Shown in pieces: positions 1 to 5,553 of a stretch of 7,134 bases of DNA. The stretch comes from a bacterium. Its GTDB lineage: Bacteria > Verrucomicrobiota > Verrucomicrobiae > JAJYAR01. The notes beneath the pieces are model-generated. The model worked only from the letters and a program-made list of their open reading frames with translations, ran no database searches and was not told where the DNA came from. The stretch lies in contig JAJYAR010000137.1 in the NCBI GenBank assembly GCA_021779435.1, positions 1-7,134 of the forward strand, read 5' to 3'. How positions within the stretch are numbered: the stretch's first letter is position 1; each line of letters opens with the position of its first letter. Both the position numbers and the translations under genes were made by a program.

Positions 1-1286
1 AGCGAAACGGCGCCGCGGCCGACACCGTGACGCTCAAGGATGTCCTGGTCGGCGAAGTATGGCTGGCGTCGGGCCAGTCGAACATGGTGTTCCCGGTTGC
101 CAGGGCGAAGGCCAGCTGGGCCGGGTTGCTGAACGAGACCGAAGAGATCGCGGCGGCGAACCATCCGCTGATCCGCATGTTCACGGCGACCGCAACCAAG
201 AGCTACGAACCGCAGGAGAAGGTCGGCGGCGAGTGGCAGGTGTGCTCGCCCGAAACGGTACCCGGATTCTCGGCCGTGGGATACCTCTATGCGCGCGAGC
301 TGCAGAACGAGCTGAAAATGCCCGTCGGGATTGTGACCGTCGCCTACGGGGCAAGCTGCGCCGAGGCGTGGATCTCCCGCGAGTCCCTCACGCGCGATCC
401 CGAGCTGAAGTTCATGGTCGATTCGCTCGACGCGTGCGTGAAGTACTTCCGGACGAAGCCCGAGGACCGGTCCGGTTCCGCGCCGATCCGCCCCACTCCG
501 ATCAACAAGCCGCGCACGCCGAATCCGCGGTTGACGGACCCCGTCCAGGACCAGCACTTCGCAACCGTGCTCTTCAACGGCATGCTGAACCCGGTGATCC
601 CGTATGCGATTCGCGGCGCCATCTGGTACCAGGGCGAGTCGATCTGCTGGGGCACCCGCGGACTCGATCTCTACGGAAAGGTCCAGCGGAACATGATCGC
701 CGACTGGCGCGCGCGCTGGCACTCGGAACTGCCGTTCTATCTGGTCCAGCTCCCGGGCCAGGAAAACATAAGCAACAACCCGCGCATCCGTGAGGAGCAG
801 GCACGCGTGCTGTCGGTTCCGCGCACCGGAATGGCCGTCACGATCGACGTCGGCGAGGCGAAGAATGTTCACCCGCACAACAAGGTGCCGGTCGCCAATC
901 GCCTCGCGCGGCTCGCGCTCGCGGACGTTTACGGTCGAAAACTCCAGGCGCGCAGCCCCATGTACCAGTCGCTCAAAGTCGACGGCCAGGTGGCTCGTGT
1001 GACCTTTTCAAACGCCTCCGCAGGGCTGTCCGCAAACGGAGGTGGCGAGATCAAGGGCTTCACGGTCGCCGGGGCCGACAGGAAGTTCGTCCCTGCTCAG
1101 GCACGAGTCGACGGTGACACGGTCCTCGTGAGCAGCCCTGACGTGACGGCGCCCGTCGCGGTGCGGTACGGCTGGGACAACTACCCCGAGGGACTTGGCT
1201 GCAACCTCGTCAGCGGCGATCTGCCCGCCGCTCCTTTCCGCACCGATACCTGGGAGTACCCGATTGCCGGCATCATCGAGGACTGA
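1..1286 (+). CDS. Sialate O-acetylesterase-like SGNH esterase (5' end missing)
   Basis: Probable carbohydrate O-acetylesterase of the SASA/DUF303 (sialate O-acetylesterase) family, which removes acetyl groups from sialic acids or plant and microbial polysaccharides, usually outside the cytoplasm. The frame is open from base 3 and is already inside a conserved block, so the true start and any signal peptide lie upstream; the GTG at 27 is not a credible start. Numbering from that GTG: GEVWLASGQSNM at residues 9-20 carries the nucleophile Ser18; AIWYQGES at 198-205 carries the family's conserved Glu204; D274 and H282 in the DVGEAKNVHPHNK block complete the usual catalytic set. The C-terminal part (about 310-415) is a beta-rich region ending in a typical WDNYPEG...PAAPFRTD stretch. 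The residue after QGES is Ile where Asn or Asp is usual. The downstream acyltransferase gene starts 6 bases after the stop. Family call is firm; the substrate is unknown. Confidence 0.93.
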   Translation, partial: RNGAAADTVTLKDVLVGEVWLASGQSNMVFPVARAKASWAGLLNETEEIAAANHPLIRMFTATATKSYEPQEKVGGEWQVCSPETVPGFSAVGYLYARELQNELKMPVGIVTVAYGASCAEAWISRESLTRDPELKFMVDSLDACVKYFRTKPEDRSGSAPIRPTPINKPRTPNPRLTDPVQDQHFATVLFNGMLNPVIPYAIRGAIWYQGESICWGTRGLDLYGKVQRNMIADWRARWHSELPFYLVQLPGQENISNNPRIREEQARVLSVPRTGMAVTIDVGEAKNVHPHNKVPVANRLARLALADVYGRKLQARSPMYQSLKVDGQVARVTFSNASAGLSANGGGEIKGFTVAGADRKFVPAQARVDGDTVLVSSPDVTAPVAVRYGWDNYPEGLGCNLVSGDLPAAPFRTDTWEYPIAGIIED

Positions 1287-1292
1287 CGGACA

Positions 1293-2354
1293 ATGATCCC
1301 CTCGACCGCCGGCGTCCCCCCTTCCGCTGCGGAAGAAAGCAACGCGTTCGACCTAATCCGGCTGTGCCTCGCGCTGCTTGTCGTTTACACGCACGCATGC
1401 CTGCTCGGCGGCTTCGGCGAGGAGGGCTTCGAGGTTCTGGTCCAGCATCAAACCGGCGCGGGAACGTTCGCCGTTCTCGGCTTCTTCGGCATCAGCGGCT
1501 TTCTTGTGACACGGAGCTTTGCGGTGCGTCAGCGAGCGCGGCCTTTCGTGAAGTCGCGTCTGCTTCGCATCCTCCCCGCGTTCTACCTGTCGCTCGTGCT
1601 CAGCGCTTTCGTGTTCGCACCGGCAATCGCGCATTTTGGTTCGGGCAACGCCACCTGGTCCGCAGCCGAGGCCATCCGGTTCGTCCGGGACAACGCCCTG
1701 ATCCGAATCACAAATTGGACGGTGAGTGACGTCACACGCGGGCTTCCCTATCCCGGATCCCTGAATGGCGCGCTGTGGTCGCTTTTCCCCGAGATGTGCT
1801 GCTACGGGATGGTGCTCCTCCTTGGAGTCTGCGGTTGGATCAGGGCCGGCTCGCGAAACCTGCTCTTGCTGACGCTGATCCTGGTCGGCTTCCAGGTGGC
1901 GGGCGTATTGGCACCGGCGCTCACGACGGCAGTGCCAACGCTCCTTCGGCTGACCAAATGGACGCCGTTCGTCACCGCGTTCCTCGTGGGCTCGTCCCTG
2001 TACAGTTTCCGCGAGCACCTCGCCATCGGCGCGAGATCCGCGATCGTCTGGTGCGTGGTCTGCGTTGTCCTGCTGAGGTTCGGAGGATGGATCATCTTCG
2101 GACCCGTTGTCTTCCCGCTCGCACTGATCAACCTCAGCTACGCGTTCCGGTGGCGTCTTCCGTTCGATCTCTCGTACGGCACGTACGTCCTTCATTTCCC
2201 CCTGCTTCAGCTTCTCGTGTCGCTCGGACTGGCCCGCGTCGGGTTCGCAGGCTTCCTCGGAACGTCCGTGCTCCTTACGCTCGGGCTAGCGATGCTCAGC
2301 TGGCATCTCGTCGAGGCACCGGCGTTGCGGTTGAAACGGCGACAATCACCCTGA
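1293..2354 (+). CDS. Acyltransferase-3 family membrane O-acyltransferase
   Basis: Integral membrane acyltransferase (acyltransferase_3, OafA/YrhL-like), expected to move acetyl or other acyl groups across the membrane onto sugars of surface polysaccharide, lipopolysaccharide or another glycan. The 353-residue length fits an acyltransferase domain without a C-terminal SGNH domain. Family marks visible: D20-x2-R23-x10-H34 at the first membrane helix (FDLIRLCLALLVVYTH), FFGISGF at 64-70, an Arg-rich RLLRILP segment at 89-95, LWSLFPE at 161-167 with Glu167, LSYGTYVLHFP at 293-303, and WHLVEAP near the end. About ten hydrophobic segments can be drawn. The ATG at 1293 is chosen because it directly follows the esterase stop (6-base gap) and leaves a normal short N-terminus; the upstream GACGGA is only a weak ribosome-binding match. 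The tight spacing suggests co-transcription with the esterase. The acyl donor and acceptor cannot be told from the sequence. Confidence 0.92.
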   Translation: MIPSTAGVPPSAAEESNAFDLIRLCLALLVVYTHACLLGGFGEEGFEVLVQHQTGAGTFAVLGFFGISGFLVTRSFAVRQRARPFVKSRLLRILPAFYLSLVLSAFVFAPAIAHFGSGNATWSAAEAIRFVRDNALIRITNWTVSDVTRGLPYPGSLNGALWSLFPEMCCYGMVLLLGVCGWIRAGSRNLLLLTLILVGFQVAGVLAPALTTAVPTLLRLTKWTPFVTAFLVGSSLYSFREHLAIGARSAIVWCVVCVVLLRFGGWIIFGPVVFPLALINLSYAFRWRLPFDLSYGTYVLHFPLLQLLVSLGLARVGFAGFLGTSVLLTLGLAMLSWHLVEAPALRLKRRQSP

Positions 2355-2377
2355 CCGCCAGGCCGAACCCCGGTCAG
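2351..2377. terminator. Possible bidirectional terminator hairpin between convergent genes
   Basis: CTGACCG (2351-2357) and CGGTCAG (2371-2377) form a perfect 7-base inverted repeat around a 13-base loop. The arms contain the TGA stop codons of both converging acyltransferase genes. There is no T-run on either side, so it is not a standard intrinsic terminator. It may be a weak shared terminator, or simply a by-product of two TGA stops facing each other. Confidence 0.3.
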
Positions 2378-3456
2378 ACCCTGGGAACGGCCGCAAGCCG
2401 GCGGCGCAGCCCCTGCATTGGGCGTTCGATCAACGCGAACGACGCGATCGCCGTCAGAATCGCGAACGCCCACCACGTGGACCAGTGATTGAACAGGCCC
2501 GGAATGCCCGGCGCGAAGTGGTCGACGAAGAGCATGTGCCAGATGTACAGCGAGTATGACACCAGCCCGAGTCCGCGAATCACGGGAAGATTGAGAATTC
2601 GATAGCACGTTCTCTGCGTCGTGACGCTGTCGAGCAGCAACACGGCGAAGGCCGCGACCTGCATCGTGGAAAGCACGGCGGCAACGGCCGAACCCGGTGC
2701 CCACAACGGTGACACCCTCGCGAAACTGCAGGCCAGCAACGCGGCGCACCCCGCCACCAGGTACCCGTTCACTGTCGGACGACGAGGAAAGGCCAGGACT
2801 GCCGCCAGGCAGCCGACGGCAAGCGCGTCGGCCTGTCGAAAGAACGACCAGTGCGAAAGGAGCCGCCGAGCAACCGTGCCGTCAGGCGCCTCCGGTGCGA
2901 AGAACTGAACGGCAATGCAGCACGCGATGACCACGGAGAGGATGACAACCGCCAGCCGCCTGCGCGCATGCAGTCCGAGCGTCACAAAGGCCAGCGGCCA
3001 GAGCAGGTAGAACTGCTCCTCGACGGCGAGACTCCAGAGATGAATGGTAACGCTGTCACCGCGTCCGATGAAGTTGCGCGAGAACGTGAGACTGCCGAGC
3101 CAGCTGGAGCCTGCCTCCGAGCAGCGGCCGGCGAGCTGCAGAAGCAGCACCACGAGGAGGAAGGCAAAATAGACGGGGAAGATCCGGGCCATCCGCCGCA
3201 GCCAAAACCCGGAAAGCGAAACACCGCCGGTGGTCCGTGCTTCGCCGAGCAGCAGCCAAGTTATCAGGAAGCCACTGATCGCGAAGAAGAGCCTCACACC
3301 CAGTGCTCCATCGAACAAACCCGACACCACTCCCGCGACCCCGGGTGGACACCCGCGCGTGAAGCTGACGTGGCTCGCCACAACGAGGCCGATCGACACG
3401 GCCCGCCAGCCATCGATGGACGGGAGCCTGGATTCCGGGATTGGGCGGGCGCTCAT
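2374..3456 (-). CDS. Second acyltransferase-3 family membrane O-acyltransferase
   Basis: Membrane acyltransferase of the same broad family as the gene at 1293, but clearly divergent in sequence and closer to the common OafA-like form. The 360 residues show D15-x2-R18-x10-H29 (IDGWRAVSIGLVVASH), LGVRLFFAISGFLIT at 52-66, a basic WLRRMARIFPVY segment at 85-96, HLWSLAVEEQFYLLWP at 139-154 with Glu146, DALAVGCLAA at 210-219, VSYSLYIWH at 299-307 and a final IERP before a basic tail. The ATG at 3456 is chosen because it starts just before the first conserved block and lies 5 bases after the recR stop; the frame stays open further upstream, but that part lies over recR and reads as arginine-rich nonsense. 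The spacing points to transcription, and perhaps translational coupling, with recR. No functional link to DNA repair is evident, so this is probably a read-through neighbour. The substrate is unknown. Confidence 0.92.
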   Translation of the reverse strand: MSARPIPESRLPSIDGWRAVSIGLVVASHVSFTRGCPPGVAGVVSGLFDGALGVRLFFAISGFLITWLLLGEARTTGGVSLSGFWLRRMARIFPVYFAFLLVVLLLQLAGRCSEAGSSWLGSLTFSRNFIGRGDSVTIHLWSLAVEEQFYLLWPLAFVTLGLHARRRLAVVILSVVIACCIAVQFFAPEAPDGTVARRLLSHWSFFRQADALAVGCLAAVLAFPRRPTVNGYLVAGCAALLACSFARVSPLWAPGSAVAAVLSTMQVAAFAVLLLDSVTTQRTCYRILNLPVIRGLGLVSYSLYIWHMLFVDHFAPGIPGLFNHWSTWWAFAILTAIASFALIERPMQGLRRRLAAVPRV

Positions 3457-3461
3457 CCCGG

Positions 3462-4058
3462 CTACCGGTATGTCCGACGGGCATCGAGCGCGCTCTTGAG
3501 CGTGACCGAGTCCGCGTAAAGGACGCCGCCTCCGCTGGGGAGGCCGAAGCCGATGCGCGTGACGTTCACCTTCCGGTCGGGCGGCAAATGCTGGGTGATA
3601 TAGTGGCACGTGGCCTCGCCCTCGACGTCGTTCGACAGGGCAAGGATCAACTCCGAGACCTCGCCGCTCTCGAGGCGAAGCCGAAGCGAGTCGAGGTTCA
3701 GATCCTCGGGTGCCACGCCGTGGATCGGCGAAAGCTTCCCGTGAAGGACGTGGTAGGTGCCACGAAACGCGCCGCTTCTCTCGATCGCGACGAGATCCGG
3801 GACGTGTTCCACGACGCACACGACGGCGCGGTCGCGCTTCTCGTCCGCACAGATCTCGCAATATTCGCCCTCCGCGATGTTGCCGCAGCGCACGCAGCGA
3901 CGCACCGAACGCGCCGCCTCCTCGAGCGCAGCGACGAGAGCCGGCAGCCGTGCCGGCTTCTCGACCAGCAGATGCAGCGCGATCCGCTCCGCCGAACGAT
4001 AGCCCACTCCCGGCAGCTGCTTCAGGTGCTTTTGAAGCTTCTCAAACGAGGGGGACAT
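3462..4058 (-). CDS. recR: Recombination mediator protein RecR
   Basis: RecR acts with RecO (and RecF) to load RecA on SSB-coated single-stranded DNA at gaps, a cytoplasmic step of recombinational repair. The 198-residue length matches the family (about 200). In order: an N-terminal helix-hairpin-helix (about 7-30, with LPGVGYRSAERIALHLL), a four-cysteine zinc finger (C55, C58, C67, C70 in CVRCGNIAEGEYCEIC), a Toprim domain from about 78 with VVEHVPDLVAIERSG (Glu84) and SNDVEGEAT at 142-150, and the C-terminal GLPSGGGVLYADSVTL segment. That last segment normally reads GGDLEYAD or GGELE; here the acidic residues before Tyr are missing. The ATG at 4058 gives the normal N-terminus. Its leader is the heptad repeat (GAAAATC units end 3 bases before the ATG), so there is no ribosome-binding site. 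Upstream is ybaB, the usual partner; downstream, 5 bases away, is an acyltransferase gene. Confidence 0.97.
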   Translation of the reverse strand: MSPSFEKLQKHLKQLPGVGYRSAERIALHLLVEKPARLPALVAALEEAARSVRRCVRCGNIAEGEYCEICADEKRDRAVVCVVEHVPDLVAIERSGAFRGTYHVLHGKLSPIHGVAPEDLNLDSLRLRLESGEVSELILALSNDVEGEATCHYITQHLPPDRKVNVTRIGFGLPSGGGVLYADSVTLKSALDARRTYR

Positions 4059-4060
4059 GG

Positions 4061-4088
4061 GATTTTCGATTTTCGATTTGTGATTTTC
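4061..4088 (+). repeat. Left arm: four tandem heptads (GATTTTC type)
   Basis: Units in exact 7-base register: GATTTTC (4061), GATTTTC (4068), GATTTGT (4075), GATTTTC (4082). Read on the transcribed minus strand this is the leader immediately before the recR ATG. Confidence 0.85.
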
Positions 4089-4202
4089 GAATCGCGATCG
4101 CGGCTATCCGGGCGCGCCGCGGGTTTTCCGACGAAGCGGTTGTCTTGGAGTCAGGCTGCGGGAGCCGGGAGGCAGCACGCCCAACGTCGCCGGCCCCACT
4201 CG

Positions 4203-4237
4203 CAAAATCGAAAATCGAGAATCCAAAATCGAAAATC
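4203..4237 (+). repeat. Right arm: five tandem heptads (GAAAATC type)
   Basis: Units in exact 7-base register: CAAAATC (4203), GAAAATC (4210), GAGAATC (4217), CAAAATC (4224), GAAAATC (4231). On the minus strand the last unit begins within the ybaB stop codon (TGA, 4238-4236). Confidence 0.85.
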
Positions 4238-4544
4238 ACATCAGTCCCGGCATCTGGAAGGCGCCGGTGACTTTCTGCATTTCCGCCTCGTTGTACTCCT
4301 TTGCCTGCTTCGCGGCATCCTGCACGGCGGCCAGGATGGTGTCGGACACCATTTTCGCGTCCTCCTTCAGGAATTCCGGATCGAGGACGAGGGAGAGGAA
4401 CTTGCCGGAGCCGTTGATCTTGATCTTCACGGCGCCGCCGCCCGCTGTCACCTCGAGCTCCTTGGCCTCGAGCTGGACTTGGAGCGCTTCGATGCCGCGC
4501 TGCATTTTCTGGGCTTGCTTAACGAGTTTACCGAGACCGGCCAT
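4236..4544 (-). CDS. ybaB: YbaB/EbfC family nucleoid-associated protein
   Basis: Small DNA-binding protein of the YbaB/EbfC family, which forms dimers and is thought to organise the nucleoid; its gene is often found between dnaX and recR. From the ATG at 4544 it is 102 residues, close to the family's usual 100-110. The N-terminal helix MAGLGKLVKQAQKMQRGIEA is the classic family opening; then come a charged coiled-coil stretch with VTAGGGAVKIKINGSGKFLSL (the conserved G-G-G-V-K beta strand region, split by charged residues), LDPEF, and a C-terminal amphipathic helix ending in a short PGLM tail. A GTG at 4586 would add 14 residues (MSAPFTPSNQ...) that look like translated leader, so it is not preferred. 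No Shine-Dalgarno sequence precedes either start. Its stop codon lies in the heptad repeat. dnaX is not adjacent; the upstream neighbour, 71 bases away, is an SDR gene. Confidence 0.94.
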   Translation of the reverse strand: MAGLGKLVKQAQKMQRGIEALQVQLEAKELEVTAGGGAVKIKINGSGKFLSLVLDPEFLKEDAKMVSDTILAAVQDAAKQAKEYNEAEMQKVTGAFQMPGLM

Positions 4545-4608
4545 GGGAGGGATGGATTGATTCGATGGAGTGAAAGGAGCGGACACTAATCACCCGAAAT
4601 CGCAGGCA

Positions 4609-4620
4609 TGTGAAGTCACA
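4609..4620. other. Short dyad TGTGA-AG-TCACA at the SDR gene end
   Basis: A perfect 5-base inverted repeat with a 2-base centre, overlapping the SDR stop codon (4616-4618). It could be a protein-binding dyad or chance. The half-sites look like CRP half-sites, but the spacer is 2 bases rather than 6, so a CRP site is not supported. Confidence 0.2.
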
Positions 4621-5536
4621 AAATCGCGGAGCTTCCGGCCGCAGCCAGGATTGCGCGGTAGCCCTCGCGAAACGTTGGAAACCGCGGCTGCCAGGCGAGC
4701 ACGGCCTTGATCCTCGCGTTGGCGACGATCCGGTCGGGCGAGGCGGCACGGCGTCCGGAGGGAAGTCCGCCACCTTCCGGAACGGAGTCGGCCCGGCCCG
4801 CCGCGGCGCGAAGCCACTCCACGATCTCACCGCGGGTGGCGCGTCCGTCATCGGCGACGTTGAAGACCTGGTTGCGGATGTGCGGAGCCGCGGCGAAGCA
4901 GGCCCATATCGCGGAAACGATATCATCGCGATGGACGAGGTTCAGGTGGCCTGCGCCGCCGTCCGGCAAGGCGCCCGCCCTGAGCTGGTCGAGAAACCGG
5001 TGCCGTCCCGGGCCGTAGATCCCCGCCAACCGCAGGACGAACAGGCGATCGCACAGCCCTCCGGCCTCCGCAAACCGCCGCTCCGCCTCGACGAGGAGGC
5101 CAGCGCGCCCGGAGCCACCGGTCTCGGCGGACTCATCGACGGTCTCGCCACCGTCCTGTTGGTACACCGAGGTGCTGCTGGTATAGACGAACGTGCCGAC
5201 CGGGCCGTGCTTCCGTGTCCACCGCGCGATCGAATCCATGCCGCCCACGTAGCTATGGCGTGCAGTATCCGCTCCCCCACCACCGGAGCTGACGCAATTC
5301 AGGGCGAACTCCGGCCGCGCCTCGACCTCCTCGTGCCATGAGTCTCCGGCAATATCCGCGATCACGACGTCGAAGCCCGCGTCCCGCAACCCCGGTTCGT
5401 TGGCAGCGTTGCGCGTGACGGCGGTGACGCGAATGCCCCGGTCCCGCGCGAAGGCCCCGAGCGCGGAACCGACGTAGCCACAGCCGAAGATCACAAGCCG
5501 GCCGGCTGAAAAATTTCCGTGCGGAAGCGGGGTCAT
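4616..5536 (-). CDS. Atypical SDR, NAD(P)-binding epimerase/dehydratase-like protein
   Basis: Cytoplasmic Rossmann-fold protein of the extended/atypical short-chain dehydrogenase group (YeeZ-like, NAD-dependent epimerase family), 306 residues. The nucleotide-binding loop is LVIFGCGYVGSALG at 14-27, followed by a second strand VTAVTRN (37-43) whose Arg may favour NADP. FVYTSSTSVYQQ at 116-127 matches the strand that carries the active-site Ser and Tyr125 in epimerases; LRLAGIYGPGRHR at 168-180 and LNLVHRDDIVSAIWACF at 198-214 are also typical. The Y-x3-K catalytic pair is not visible: the region where Tyr-x3-Lys is expected reads LLVEAERRF. It may therefore bind a nucleotide without the usual catalysis, or use different residues. 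The ATG at 5536 sits 12 residues before the Rossmann strand; the open frame runs up to 5611 but would then overlap the divergent DJ-1 gene. No Shine-Dalgarno sequence. Substrate not predictable. Confidence 0.88.
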   Translation of the reverse strand: MTPLPHGNFSAGRLVIFGCGYVGSALGAFARDRGIRVTAVTRNAANEPGLRDAGFDVVIADIAGDSWHEEVEARPEFALNCVSSGGGGADTARHSYVGGMDSIARWTRKHGPVGTFVYTSSTSVYQQDGGETVDESAETGGSGRAGLLVEAERRFAEAGGLCDRLFVLRLAGIYGPGRHRFLDQLRAGALPDGGAGHLNLVHRDDIVSAIWACFAAAPHIRNQVFNVADDGRATRGEIVEWLRAAAGRADSVPEGGGLPSGRRAASPDRIVANARIKAVLAWQPRFPTFREGYRAILAAAGSSAIL

Positions 5537-5553
5537 GCGTGTTGAGTTGAGCC
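5537..5553. promoter_or_regulatory. 17-base divergent start region (SDR / DJ-1)
   Basis: Only 17 bases separate the two divergent ATG codons. They contain a small direct repeat (GTTGAGTTGA on the plus strand) and no Shine-Dalgarno sequence for either gene. Any promoter for each gene must lie partly inside the other's coding region. I see no convincing -35/-10 pair. Confidence 0.35.

Larger units (their letters stand above)
4059..4238. repeat. Inverted heptad-repeat element filling the ybaB-recR gap
   Basis: Two AT-rich arms of 7-base tandem repeats in opposite orientation (left arm GATTTTC-type, right arm GAAAATC-type) flank a GC-rich core at about 4093-4202. The arms are an imperfect inverted repeat: the outer 13 bases match perfectly, then 13 of the next 17, so a long stem could form in DNA or RNA. 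The core has its own possible hairpins: GCTGC at 4155-4159 with GCAGC at 4172-4176, CGACG at 4129-4133 with CGTCG at 4185-4189, and the palindromes CGCGATCGCG at 4093 and GGCGCGCC at 4111. The outer edge supplies the ybaB stop codon (4236-4238) and the other edge ends 3 bases before the recR start. It carries no credible gene. It resembles a REP-like or MITE-like intergenic repeat; whether copies exist elsewhere cannot be seen here. Confidence 0.8.

Noticed and set aside
1353..2195. Minus-strand frame of 280 codons opposite the first acyltransferase gene
   Set aside because: Highly charged, repetitive shadow of a hydrophobic membrane-protein gene; no recognisable domain.
3457..3861. N-terminal extension of the minus-strand acyltransferase frame over recR
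   Set aside because: The extension is arginine- and proline-rich, has no family match and overlaps the well-supported recR gene; the ATG at 3456 gives a complete family-type protein.
4094..4101. GCGATCGC, the HIP1 palindrome abundant in cyanobacteria
   Set aside because: A single copy in this window; it gives no support for a cyanobacterial origin.
4061..4237. Heptad repeats considered as a CRISPR array
   Set aside because: Units are 7 bases with no spacers, and arranged as inverted tandem arms; no cas genes nearby.
4545..4586. GTG start at 4586 for ybaB
   Set aside because: It adds 14 residues not seen in the family; the ATG at 4544 begins the conserved first helix.
3441..4589. Long plus-strand frame of 382 codons opposite recR and ybaB
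   Set aside because: It runs antisense to two conserved genes, crosses the repeat element, and has a composition typical of a GC-rich shadow frame.
4589..4619. Promoter-like pair upstream of ybaB on the minus strand (TTCACA, 17 bases, GATTAG)
   Set aside because: The -35 match is good (5 of 6), but the -10 matches at only 3 of 6 and its context is weak; not better than chance in this composition.
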